A DNA stretch of 64,000 bases from Megascapheus bottae (lineage: Eukaryota; Chordata; Mammalia; Rodentia; Geomyidae). A model generated the notes under the pieces. It had not been told where the DNA came from, did no database searches, and was given only the letters and a program-made list of their open reading frames with translations. Below are positions 1 to 11,401 of the stretch, one piece after another. Within the stretch, counting starts at the first letter, position 1, and every line of letters starts with the position of its first letter. Location: positions 25,001 through 89,000 of the forward strand of contig JANJXV010000043.1 in NCBI GenBank assembly GCA_024803745.1, in the 5' to 3' direction. A program made the position numbers and the translations under genes.

Positions 1-1258
1 AGGGGTAGGGTTAGGGTTAGATTTAGGGTTAGGAGTAGGGTTAGGGTTAGGGGTAGGGGTAGGGGTAGGTGTAGGATTTGGGTTAGGGTTAGGGTCAGGG
101 TTAGTGTTAGGATTAGGGTTATGGGTAAGTTTAGGGTTAGGGTCAGGGTTAGGGTTAGTGGTGGGGTTAGGGGTAGGGGTAGGGTTAGGGTTAGGGTTAG
201 GGGTAGGGGTAGAGTTAGGGTTATGGTTGGGTTAGGTGTAGAGTTAGGGTTAGGGGTAGGGTTAGGGGTAGGGTTAGGTTTAGGGGTAGGGTTAGGTTTA
301 GGGGTAGGGTTAGGTTTAGGGGTAGGGGTAGGGGTAGGGTTAGGGTTAGGGTTAGGGTTTGGGTTTGGGTTAGGGTTAGGGTGAGGGTGAGGTTTAGTTT
401 TAGCGTTAGGGTGAGAGTGAAGGTGAGGGTTAGGGTGAATGTGATGGTGAGGGTTAGAGTGAGGTTTAGGGTGATAGGGTTAGCTTGAGGGTTATTGTTA
501 TAGTTAGGGTTAGAATGAGGGTTAGGGTTAGGGTGAGGTTTAGCGTTAGGGTTAGGTTTAGGGTGAGGATGAGAGTTACGTTTAGGGTTAGAGTTAGGTT
601 TAGGGTGAGGGTTAGGGTGAGCGTTAGGGTTAGGGTTAGGGTTAAGGTGAGGGTTAGGGTGAGGTTAAGGATTAGGGTTAGGGTTAGGGTGAGATTGAGT
701 CTTAGGGTGAGGGTAAGGGTTAGGGTTAGGGTTAGGATGAGGTTTAGGGTGAGGGTTAGGTTTAGTGTTAGTGTGAGTGTTAGGGGGAGTTTTACCATGC
801 CGGTTAGGGTTAGGGTTAGTTTTAGGTTTAAGGTTAGGATGAGGTTTAGGGTGAGGGTTAGGTTTAGAGTTAGTGTGAGTGTTAGGGGGAGTTTTACCAT
901 GTCGGTTAGGGTTAGGGTTAGTTTTAGGTTTAAGGTTAGTGTTAGGGTTAGGTTGAGGGTTAAGGTGAGATTTAGGGTTAGAATGAGGTTTAGGTTTAGT
1001 GTTACGGTTAGGGTTATGATTAGAGTTTAGGTTAGGGTTGGGTTTAGGGTTAGGTTTAGGTTTTGGGTAAGGGTTAGGGTTAGGGTTGGGGTTAGGGGCA
1101 GGGTTAGGGTGAGGATCAGGGTGAGGCTGAGGGTGAGAGTGAGGGTTAGGTTTAGGATTAGGGTTAGGGTTTGGGGTACGGTTAGGGTTAGGGTGAGGGT
1201 TAAAGTGAGGGTTAGGGTTAGGGTTATGCTTATGGTTAGGGTAAGGGTTAGGGTTAGG
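1..1258 (+). repeat. Degenerate telomere-like repeat block
   Basis: The block is built almost entirely of 5-8 base units such as TTAGGG, TGAGGG, GGGGTA and TTTAGGG, with no long run of perfect units. The G-rich strand is the plus strand, so it runs 5' to 3' into the window. A true chromosome end at the left edge would show CCCTAA on the plus strand, so this is interstitial or internally inverted telomeric sequence. Long open frames occur on both strands (Arg/Val-rich on plus, Leu/Thr-rich or Pro/Asn-rich on minus), but they only reflect the repeat and are not genes. Confidence 0.93.
734..937 (+). repeat. 102-bp tandem duplication inside telomere-like block
   Basis: Two adjacent copies of a roughly 102-base segment (734-835 and 836-937) share the same order of variant units, including a distinctive GTTTTACCATG stretch. 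They differ at only a few positions. This shows segmental duplication within the degenerate telomeric block, not just single-unit slippage. Confidence 0.85.
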
Positions 1259-1785
1259 TTTTATTTCTTCGTGGTCTCTGAGCAAGTACAATGGGGACTC
1301 TACTGCCACTGACAGTGCTCTATCTGCTAGGATTTGTTCGGTTAACATGGTCATTCATTGTCCCTTAAGCAGCTTCAAGGTGTCTGCTTTTATTTCTTGG
1401 AGGATTTCATCTAGTGTAATGGATAATGTAATGCTGTTCAAATTCCTAAGCATTTCTTTCTGATAAGAACCTTCTTGCTAAGCCCGTATTATCTGCTTCC
1501 TCGTTCAACTTCAGTGCACCAGCTTTTATTTCGTCGTGGTCTCTGAGCAGGTACAAGGGAGGCTCTACTTCCACCAAGATTGCTCTATCTCCTAGAGTTG
1601 TTCTTTTGAACATGGTCATTTCTTTGACCAGAAGCAACTTCAATGTATCTTGTGTTACTTCTTCGAGGATTTCATCCAGTGTAATTGATTTTGCAGTTGA
1701 GCTTCCTACGGAATTGTTCGATCTGCTAAGATCGTTTTTATATAAGCGGGGAATTTTATTTTCCCCCCTGCACCTTCAGTGTACC
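1259..1785. repeat. Satellite: C tail, D/A hybrid monomer, partial B
   Basis: The segment contains the last half of a C monomer (to about 1360), then a D head that switches to an A body near 1430, then a B monomer from about 1627. The B monomer is cut off at the L1 fragment. The D/A switch indicates unequal exchange between monomer classes. Confidence 0.8.
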
Positions 1786-1951
1786 TAACCGAAATCGACC
1801 TGACCAGAAAAAAACATCCCACCGCCACATTGTAATCTGAACTGGATCAATAGAAACCCAAAAAAGGATCCTAAAGGCAGCCAGGGAAAAGGGTTCAGTA
1901 ACCTATAAAGGAAAACCAATCAGAATAAGCCCAGACTTCTCACCAGAGACC

Positions 1952-2209
1952 ATGCAAGCAAGAAGTGACTGGAAGCATATATGTCATGCCCTTAAGTCAA
2001 ATAACTACCAACCAAGAATACTGTACCCAGCTAAGCTCTCATTCATAACTGAGGGAACAATAAAAACATTCCATTCCAGGGGGAAGCTGCAACAATATGT
2101 CGCAACAAAACCAACACTACAGAGAGTTCTCAAAGAGGTTCTATACATAGAAAACCAAAATAAATGCAATATAGGGAAAGAAATGGCACCTAAACAGCAT
2201 ACCATCTAA
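1952..2209 (+). pseudogene. L1 ORF1 C-terminal fragment
   Basis: The fragment encodes the C-terminal domain of the L1 RNA-binding ORF1 protein, which normally forms trimers and coats L1 RNA. The frame ends in MAPKQHTI and a stop at 2207-2209, as does the copy in the larger L1 at 46126-46722. The coiled-coil and RRM regions are missing. It is followed by a ~48-base spacer and then the ORF2 start, as in an intact L1. Confidence 0.85.
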
Positions 2210-2257
2210 GGACCACAAGAACTGTCAAGACACAGGCCCAAATAAAAGCTTTTCAAA

Positions 2258-3524
2258 ATGGTAGGACCTAATAAATATCTCTCAATCCTAAGTCTCAATA
2301 TCAATGGACTTAACTCTCCAATTAAACGGCATAGGCTGTCTAGTTGGATCAACAAGCAAGAGCCATCGTTCTGCTGTCTTCAAGAGACACATCTTACCCA
2401 AAAAAAACAAACATCTTTTGAAAGTGAGAGGTTGGAATAAACTCTATCAAGTTAACGGCCCCAATAAACAGTCTGGAGTTGCCATCCTCATATCAGATAA
2501 AATAGATGTCAAACTAAAATTAGTAGGACAAGACAAAGAATGTTACTACGTACTACTAAAGGGATCTTTCCTCCAGGAAGACATAACGATCCTAAATATT
2601 TAAATACCCAATCCCGGAGCTCCGAACTTCATCAAGCTAACATTACTTACACTGAAACCATACATAGATCAAAATACAGTGATTGTCGGTGACTTTAACA
2701 CACCACTCTCACCTATGGACAGATCAACAAGGCAAAAACTCAACAGAGAAACCTTAGAACTGAACAACTATATAGACCAACTAGATCTAACAGACATCTG
2801 CAGAATATTCCACCCAGCAACAACACAATATACGTTTTTCTCAGCAGCACATGGAACATTTTCCAAAATAGATCACATCTTAGGCCATAAAACAAACCTG
2901 GACAGATTCAGAAACACTGAAATTATTCCATGCACACTCTCAGACCACAAAGGCATCAAACTGGAACTGAACACCCATCTCCACCATCGAAAACCCTGTA
3001 ACTCATGGAGACTTAACAACAAATTGTTGAATCACCAATGGGTCATCTAAGAGATCAGAACAGAAATCCAACAGTTTATGAAATTTAACACTAAGGAGCA
3101 CACAAAATACCAACTCTTTTGGGACACAGCAAAGGCAGTACTCAGAGGAAAATTTATAGCGCTGAGTGCCTACAACAACAAGTTGGAAAAATTGCAAACC
3201 AACAAGTTAATGTCCCACCTTAAGCTCCTGGAAAAAGAGCAACAAACCAACCCTAATCCCAGTAGAAGAAAGCAAATAATTAAAATCAAAGCAGAATTAA
3301 ATGATTTGGAATCCAAAAAAACTATAGAAAGAATCAACAAAACAAGGAGTTGGTTCTTTGAAAGAATTAACAAAATTGACAAGCCCTTAGCAAATCTTAC
3401 CAAAAAAAGAAGAGAGCATATCGAAATAAACAAAATCGCAGATGAAAATGGTAATATCACAACAGAAATTACCAAGATCCAGAATATCATGAGGGAATAC
3501 TTCTCAAACCTTTACGCCAACAAA
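2258..3524 (+). pseudogene. L1 ORF2 endonuclease-region fragment
   Basis: ORF2 begins with the usual NKYLSILSLNINGLNSPIKR segment of the apurinic-like endonuclease, which nicks target DNA for reverse transcription. A frameshift near 2400, a stop near 2601 (after DITILNI) and another near 3050 break the frame. Recognisable later blocks include VGDFNTPLSP and the SDHKGIKLEL endonuclease C-terminus. The frame resumes from 3078 in the region before reverse transcriptase and runs into satellite after 3524. It cannot make a functional protein. Confidence 0.9.
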
Positions 3525-4675
3525 TTCTTGGAGGACTTCATCCAGTGTAATGGATACTGTATTTGCCGTTGAACCTCCTACGGCACTGCTGTTTCTGCTG
3601 AGGACCCTGTTGTCTAATTGGGTTATTTTATACTTCCTCGTTCAACTTCAGTGTACCTGCTTTTATTTCTGCGTGGTGCTTCATCCAGTAGAACCGAGAC
3701 AGTAATAGCACTCATATAGCTCTATCTACTAAGAGTTGTTCTGTGTATGCGTGGTCATCTCTTCTAACACAAGCAACTTCAATGTATCTGGTTTTAGTTC
3801 TTGGACGTTTTCAGCCAGTGTAATTGCTTACTGGATTGTCCATTCAAATTTCTACGGCATTGCTCTTTCTGCTAAGAACCTTCTTGCTAAGCGGGGTATT
3901 ATATGCATCCTCGTTCAACTTCAGTGCCCCAGCTTTTATTTCGTCGTGGTCTCTGAGCAGGTACAAGGGAGACTGTACTTCCACCGAGATTTCTCAGTCT
4001 CCTAGAGTTGTTTTTGAACGTGGTCATTTCTTTGACCACAAGCAACTTCAATGTATCTTGTGTTACTTCTTCTAGGATTTCATCTAGTGTAATTGATACT
4101 GGATTTTGCGGTTGAGCTTCCTACGGCATTGTTCGATCTGCTAAGATCGTTTTTATCTAAGGGGGGAATTTTATTTCCCCCCCTGCACCTTCAGTGTTTC
4201 TGCTCTTATTTCAGCGTGGTGCTTCATCAAGTACAGCGGAGACTGAACTACCATTGACATTGTTCTATCTAGTATGATTTGTTCTGTGTAAACCTGGTCA
4301 TTTCTTCTACCACAAGTAATTTCAATGTATCTCGATTCACTTCCTGGAGGTTTTCACAGAGTGTCATGGATACTGGATTTTGCCATTGCACTCCCTACGG
4401 CATTGCTCTTTCTGCTAAGAACCTTCTTGTCTTAGCGGGATATTTTACTCTTCCTCTTTCAACTTCAGTGTACCTGGATTTTTTCGGCGTGGTGTCTGAG
4501 CACGTACAACGAAGAATCTACTCCCACAAGAACATTGCCCTATCTGCTAGGAGTTGTTCGCTTAACGTGGTCTTGTATGCTTTCCACAAGCAACTTAAAC
4601 GTATCTGGTTTTACTTCTTGGAAGATTTCATCCTTTCTAGTGGATACTGTATTTGGCTGTTGAACCTCCTACCAC
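3525..4675. repeat. Satellite: D, then A-B-C'-E unit
   Basis: Monomers: D 3525-3770 (lacking its first bases), A 3771-4039, B 4040-4313, C' 4314-4587, E 4588-4675. E is an 88-base unit that matches only the first third of a monomer and is followed directly by the next A. Confidence 0.85.
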
Positions 4676-6834
4676 AAGCAACTTCAATGTATCTTGTATA
4701 AGTTCTTGGACGTTTTCATCCAGTGTAATGTTTACTGGATTTGCCGTTCAAATTTCTACAGCATTGCTCTTTCTGCTAAGAACCTATTTGCTAAGCGGGG
4801 AATTATATGCTTCCTCGTTCAACTTCAGTGCACCAGCTTTTATTTCGTCGTGGTCTCTGAGCAGGTACAAGGGAGACTGTACTGTCACCGAGATTGCTCT
4901 ATCTGCTAGAGTTGTTCTTTAGAACGTGGTCATTTCTTTGACCACAAGCAACTTCAATGTATCTTGTGTTACTTCTTCGAGGATTTCATTTAGTGTAATT
5001 TTGCCGTTGAGCTTCCTACGGCATAGTTTGATCTCCTAAGATCGTTTTTATATAAGCGGGTAATTTTATTTTCCCCCCTGCACCTTCAGTGTATCTGCTT
5101 TTATTTCAGCGTGGTGATTCATCAAGTACAACGGAGACCGAACTACCATTGACATTGCTCTATCTACTATGATTTGTTCTGTGTAAACCTGGTCATTTCT
5201 TATACCACAAGTAACTTCAAAGTATCTCGTTTCACTTCCTGGAGGTTTTCATAGAGTGTCATGGATACTGGATTTTGCTGGTACAGTCAATACGGCATTG
5301 CTCTTTCTGCTAGGAGACTTCTTGTGTAAGCGGGGTATTTTCTTCTTCCTTGTTCAACTTCAGTGTACCTGCTTTAATTTCTGCGTGGTCTCTGAGCAAG
5401 TAGAGTGGGGACTCTACAGTCCCCGACAGTGCTCTATCTGCTAGGAGTTGTTCGGTTAATGTGGTCGTTCATTGTACCCTAAGCAGCTTCAAGGTGTCTG
5501 CTTTTACTTTTTGGAGGATTTCATCCAGTGTAATGGATACTGTATTTTGCCATTGCACCTGCTACAGCATTGCTCTTTCTGCTGAGGACCCTGTTGTCTA
5601 ATCTGGTTATTTTATACTTCCTTGTTCAACTTCAGTGTACCTGCTTTTATTTCTGAGTGGTGCTTCATCCAGTACAACCGAGACAGTAGTAGCACTCATA
5701 TAGCTCTATCTGCTAAGAGTTCTTCAGTGTATGCGTGGTCATCTGTTCTACCACAAGCAACTTCAGTGTATCTGGTTTTAGTTCTTGGACGTTTTCATCC
5801 AGTGTAATGCTTACTGGATTGTCCGTTCAAATTTCTATGGCATTGCTCTTTCTGCTAAGAATCTTCTTGCTAAGCGCGGAATTATATGCTTCCTCGTTCA
5901 ACTTCAGTGCACCGGCTTTTATTTCGTTGTGGTCTCTGAGCAGGTAGAATGGAGACTGTACTTCCATCGAGATTCCTCAATCTCCCAGAGTTGTTCTTTT
6001 GAACGTGGTCATTTCTTTGACCACAAGCAACTTCAATGTATCTTGTGTTACTTCTTCGAGGATTTCATCCAGTGTTATTTTGCCATTGAGCTTCCTACGG
6101 AATTGTTCAATCTGCTAAGATCGTTTTTGTCTAAGTGATGTATTTTATTTTTCCCCCCTGCACCTTCAGTATATCTGCTTTTGTTTCAGCGTGGTGCTTC
6201 ATCTTGTACAACGGAGACGGAGCTGCCATTGACATTGATCTATCTAGTATGATTTGTTCTTTGTAAACCTGGTCATTTCTTCTACCACAAGCAACTTCAA
6301 TGTATCTCGTTTCACTTCCTGGAGGCTTTCATAGAGTGTCATGGATACTGGATTTTGCCGGTGCAGTCAATATGGCATTGCTCTTTCTGCTAGGAAACTT
6401 CTTGTGTAAGCGGGGTATTTTCTTCTTCCTCGTTCAACTTCAGTGTACCTGCTTTTATTTCTGCGTGTTCTCTGAGCAAGTACAATGGGGACTCTACTGC
6501 CACCGACAGTGCTCTATCTGCTAGGAGTTGTTCGGTTAACGTCGTCGTTCTTTGTACCCTAAGCAGCTTCAAGGTGTCTGCTTTAACTTCTTGGAGGATT
6601 TCATCCAGTGTAATGTATACAGTATTTTGCCGTTGAACCTCCTATGGCATTGCTCTTTCTGCCGAGGACCCTGTTGTCTAATCGGGTTATTTTATACTTC
6701 CTCATTCAACTTCAGTGTACCTGCTTTTATTTCTGCGTGGTGATTCATCCAGTACAACCGAGACAGTACTACCACTCATATAGCTCTATCTGCTAAGAGT
6801 TGTTCTGTGTATACGTGGTCATTTCTTCTACCAC
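4676..6834. repeat. Satellite: two successive A-B-C-D units
   Basis: First unit: A 4676-4945, B 4946-5208, C 5209-5480, D 5481-5754. Second unit: A 5755-6024, B 6025-6288, C 6289-6560, D 6561-6834. The two units are 1079 and 1080 bases long and match each other class by class. Confidence 0.87.
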
Positions 6835-7849
6835 AAACAACTTCAATGTATCTCGGTTCACTTCCTGGAGGTTTTCACAGAGTGTCATGGATACTGGATG
6901 TTGCTGTTGCACTCCCTACGGAATTGCTCTTTCTGCTAAGAACCTTCTTGTCTAAGCGGGCTATTTCAGTTTTTGGACGTTTTCATCCAGTGTAATGTTT
7001 CCTGGATTTGCTGTTGAAATTTCTACAGCAGTGCTCTTTCTGCTAATAACCTATGTGCTAAGCGGGGTATTATATGCTTCCTCGTTCAACTTCAGTGCAC
7101 CAGCTTTTATTTCGTCGTGGTCTCCAAGAAGGCACTAGAGAGACTGTACTTCCACCGAGATTGCTCAATCTGCTAGAGTTGTTCTTTTGAACGTGGTCAT
7201 TTCTTTGACCACAACCAACTTCAATGTATCTTGTGTGACTTCTTCGATGATTTCCTCCAGTGTAATTGATACTGGATTTTGCCGTTGAGCTTCCTACGGC
7301 ATAGTTCGATCTGCTAAGATCGTTTTTATATAAGCGGGTAATTTTCGTTCCCCCCCTGCACCTTCAGTGTGTCTGCTTTTATTTCAGCGTGGTGCTTCAT
7401 CAAGTACAACGGAGACTGAACTACCATTGACATTGCTCTATCTAGTATGATTTGTTCTGTGTAAACCTGGACATTTCTTCTACCACAAGTAATTTCAATG
7501 TATCTCGATTCACTTCCTGGAGGTTTTCACAGAGTGTCATGGATACTGGATTTTGCTGTTGCACTCCCTACGGCATTGCTCTTTCTGCTAAGAACCTTCT
7601 TGTCTAAGGGGGGTATTTTATTCTTCCTCTTTCAAATTCAGTGTACCTGCTTTTAATTCGTCGTGGTGTCTGAGCACGTACAATGAACAGTCCACTCCCA
7701 CAACCACATTGCTCTATCTGCTAGGAGTTGTTAGCTTAACGTGGTCGTTTATGCTTTCCAGAAGCAACTTAAATGTATCTGGTTTTACTTCTTGGAAGAT
7801 TTCATCCTTTCTATTGCATATTGTATTTGGTCGTTGAACCTCCTACAAC
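6835..7849. repeat. Satellite: C'/A hybrid, then B-C'-E
   Basis: A C' head (from 6835) switches to an A body near 6967, at the point where the C' and A sequences both carry a run of Ts. It is followed by B 7213-7486, C' 7487-7761 and E 7762-7849. The hybrid shows that whole classes were lost by unequal crossing-over. Confidence 0.8.
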
Positions 7850-9420
7850 AAGCAACTTCAATGTATCTGGTTTTAGTTCTTGGACGTTTTCATCCAGTGT
7901 AATGCTTACTGGATTTTGCCGTTTAAATTCCTAAGGCATTTCTTTCTGATAAGAACCTTCTTGCTAAGCAGGTATTATCTGCTTCCTCGTTCAACTTCCG
8001 TGCACCAGATTTTATTTCGTCGTGGTCTCTGAGCAGGTACAAGAGACACTGTACTTCCACCGAGATTGCTCTGTCTCCTAGAGTTGTTCTTGTGAACGTG
8101 CTCATTTCTTTGACCACAAGCAACTTCAATGTATCTTGTGTTACTTCTTCGAGGATTTCATCCAGTGGAATTTTGGCGTTGAGCTTCCTACGGAATTGTT
8201 TGATCTGCTAGGATCATTTTTGTCTAAGCGGGGTATTTTATTTTTCCCCCTGCACCTTCAGTATATGTGTTTTTGTTTCAGCGTGGTCTTTCATCTTGTG
8301 CAACAGAGACGGAGCTACCATTGACATTTGCTCTATCTACTATGATTTCTTCTGTGTAAACCTGGTCATTTCTTCTACCACAAGTTACTTCAATGTATCT
8401 CGTTTCACTTCCCGGAGGTTTTCACAGAGTGTCATGGATACTGGATTTTGCCGGTACAGTCAATATGGCATTGGTCTTTCTGCTAGGAAACTTCTTGTGT
8501 AAGCGGGGTATTTTCTTCTTCCTCGTTCAATTTCAGTGTACCTGCTTTTATTTCTTCGTGGTCTCTGAGCAAGTACAATGGGGACTCTACTGCCACCGAC
8601 AGTGCTCTATCTGCTAGGAGTTGTTCGGTTAACGTCGTCGTTCTTTGTACCGTAAGCAGCTTCATGGTGTCTGCTTTTACTTCTTGGAGGATTTCATCCT
8701 GTGTAATGGATACAGTATTTTGCCGTTGAACCTCCTATAGCATTGCTCTTTCTGTCGAGGACCCTGTTGTCTAATCGGGTTATTTTATACTTCCTCGTTC
8801 AACTTCAGTGTACCTGCTTTTTCTTCTGCGTGGTGCTTCATTCAGTACAACCGAGACAGTACTACCACTCATATATCTGCTAAGAGTTGTTCTGTGTACA
8901 TGTGGTCATTTCTTCTACCAAAAGCAACTTCAATGTATCTCCTTTCACTTCCTGGAGGTTTTCACAGACTGTGATGGTTACTGGATGTTGCTGTTGCACT
9001 CCCCACGGCATTGCTCTTTCTACTAATAACCTTCTGGTCTAAGCGGGGTATTTTAGTTCTTGGACGTTTTCATCCAGTGTAATGTTTACTGGATTTGCCG
9101 TTCAAATTTCTACAGAATTGCTCTTTCTGCTAATAACCTATTTGCTAAGCGGGGTATTATATGCTTCCTCGTTCAACTTCAGTGCACCAGCTTTTATTTC
9201 GTCGTGGTCTCTGAGCAGGTACAAGGGAGACTCTACTTCCACCGAGATTAAGATTGTTTTTATTTAAGCGGGGTATTTTATTTCCCCCCCTGCACATTCA
9301 GTGTATCTACTTTTATTTCATCGTGGTGCTTCATCCAGTACAACCAAGACAATTCTACCACTCATATAGCTCTATCTACTAAGAGTTGTTCTGTGTATGC
9401 GTGGTCATCTCTTCTACCAC
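7850..9420. repeat. Satellite: A-B-C-D unit plus rearranged C'/A/B/D segment
   Basis: A 7850-8117, B 8118-8381, C 8382-8653, D 8654-8921. The next stretch is a mosaic: C' head 8922 to about 9053, A body to about 9247, a short B piece, and a D tail to 9420. At least three class switches occur within 500 bases. Confidence 0.8.
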
Positions 9421-11401
9421 AAGCAACTTCAGTGTATCTGGTTTTAGTTCTTGGACGTTTTCAGCCAGTGTAATGCTTACTGGATTCGCCGTTCAAAGTT
9501 CTACGGCATTGCTCTTTCTGCTAAGAATCTTCTTGCTAAGAGGGGTATTATATGCTTCCTCGTTCAACTTCAGTGCACCAGATTTATTTCGTCGTGGTCT
9601 CAGAGCAGGTAGAAGGGAGACTGTACTTCCACCGAGATTGATCAATCTCCTAGAGTTTTTCTTTGAACGTGGTCATTTCTTTGACCACAAGCAACTTCAA
9701 TGTATCTTGTGTTACTTCTTCTAGGATTTCATCCAGTGTGATTGATACTGGATTTTGCCGTTGAGCTTCCTACGGCATAGTTCGATCTCCTAAGATCGTT
9801 TTTATATAAGCGGGGAATTTTATTCCCCCCCCTGCACCTTCAGTGTATCTGCTTTTATTTCAGCGTGGTGCTTCAAGTACAACGGAGACTGAACTACCAT
9901 TGACATTGCTCTATCTAGTACGATTTGTTCTGTGTAAACCTGGTCATTTCTTCTACCACAAGTAATTTCAATGTATTTCGTTTCACTTCCTGGAGGTTTT
10001 CACAGAGTGTCATGGATACTGGATTTTGCCATTGCACTCCCTACGGCATTGCTCTTTCTGCTAAGAACCTTCTTGTCTTAGTGGGGTATTATACTCTTCC
10101 TCTTTCAACTTCAGTGTACCTGGATTTTTTCGGCGTGGTGTCTGAGCACATACAACGAAGAGTCTACTCCCACAACCACATTGCTCTATCTGCTAGGAGT
10201 TGTTCGCTTAACGTGGTCGTTTATGCTTTCCACAAGCAACTTAAACGTATCTGGTTTTACTTCTTGGAAGATTTCATCCTTTCTAATGGATACTGTACTT
10301 GGCCGTTGAACCTCCTACAACAAGCAACTTCAATGTATCTGGCTTTAGTCCTTGGACGTTTTCATACAGTGTAATTCTTACTGGATTTTGCCGTTTAAAT
10401 TCCTAAGACATTTCTTTCTGATAAGAACCTTCTTGCTAAGCAGGTATTATATGCTTCCACGTTCAACTTCAGTGCACCAGATTTTATTTCGTCGTGGTCT
10501 CTGAGCAGGTAGAAGAGAGACTGTACTTCCACCGAGATTGCTCTATCTCCTAGATTTGTTCTTGTGAACGTGGTCATTTCTTTGACCACAAGCAACTTCA
10601 ATGTATCTTGTGTTACTTCTTCGAGGATTTCATCCAGTGTAATTTGACTGTTGAGCTTCCTACGAAATTGTAATTGTTCGATTTGCTAAGATAGTTTTTG
10701 TCTAAGCGGGGTATTTTATTTTAGCCCCCTGCACCTTCAGTATATCTGCTTTTGTTTCTGCGTGGTGCTTCATCTTGTACAACGGAGACGGAGCTACACT
10801 GACATTGTTGTATCTAGTAAGATTTGTTCTGTGTAAACCTGGTCATTTCTTCTACCACAAGTAACTTCAATGTATCTCGTTTCACTTCCTGGAGGTTTTC
10901 ATAGAGTATCATGGATACTGGATTATGCCGGTACAGTCAATACACCATTGCTCTTTCTACTAAGAAACTTCTTGTGTAAGCGGGTATTTTCTTCTTCCTC
11001 GTTCAACTTCAGTGTACCTGCTTTTATTTCTGCGTGGTCTCTGAGCAAGTACAATGGGGACTCTACGGCCACCGACAGTGCTTTATCTGCTAGGAGTTGT
11101 TTGGTTAACGTGGTCGTTCATTTTCCCCTAAGCAGCTTCAAGGTGTCTGCTTTTACTTTGGAGGATTTCATCCAGTGTACTGGATACTGTATTTTGCTGT
11201 TGAACCTCCTATGGCATTGCTCTTTCTGCTGAGGACCCTTTTGTCTAATCAGGTTATTTTATACTTCCTCGTTCAACTTCAGTGTACCTGCTTTTATTTC
11301 TGCGTGGTGCTTCAACCAGTACAACCGAGACAGTAGTAGCACTCATATAGCTATATCTGCTAAGAGTTGTTCTGTGTATACGTGGTCATTTCTTCTACCA
11401 C
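9421..11401. repeat. Satellite: A-B-C'-E then A-B-C-D (cleanest long period)
   Basis: A 9421-9688, B 9689-9959, C' 9960-10233, E 10234-10321, then A 10322-10589, B 10590-10858, C 10859-11129, D 11130-11401. Together they make a ~1.98-kb composite period, and the same order starts again at 11402. Confidence 0.87.
10395..10601 (-). other. Recurrent minus-strand open frame in A monomers
   Basis: The same ~68-residue frame, with core LGDRAISVEVQS and KLNVEAYNT-like blocks, recurs on the minus strand at 1446-1643, 7923-8129, 10395-10601, 12383-12589 and 13534-13743. Related frames in C monomers lie at 6390-6572, 8483-8665 and 12885-13103. It begins with TTG codons rather than ATG and is bounded by stops and frame changes, so I do not call it a gene. 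The two monomer halves give similar peptides in this frame, which may reflect a coding ancestor of the satellite. Confidence 0.45.

Larger units (their letters stand above)
1786..3524 (+). mobile_element. L1 fragment trapped in the satellite
   Basis: This is an internal L1 piece spanning the C-terminal part of ORF1, the inter-ORF spacer and the endonuclease part of ORF2. It is truncated at both ends, with no poly-A tail and no visible target-site duplication. The left joint falls in a B monomer and the right joint in a D monomer. Two bases are shared at the right joint, so it may be placed anywhere from 3524 to 3526. The joints fit recombination or end-joining rather than retrotransposition in place. 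Confidence 0.9.

Noticed and set aside
1..1258. True chromosome end at the left edge
   Set aside because: The strand orientation is opposite to a left telomere and the units are too degenerate.
121..1354. Several long frames on both strands in the telomere-like block
   Set aside because: They consist only of translated TTAGGG-type units (Val-Arg, Leu-Thr or Pro-Asn repeats) and have no gene context.
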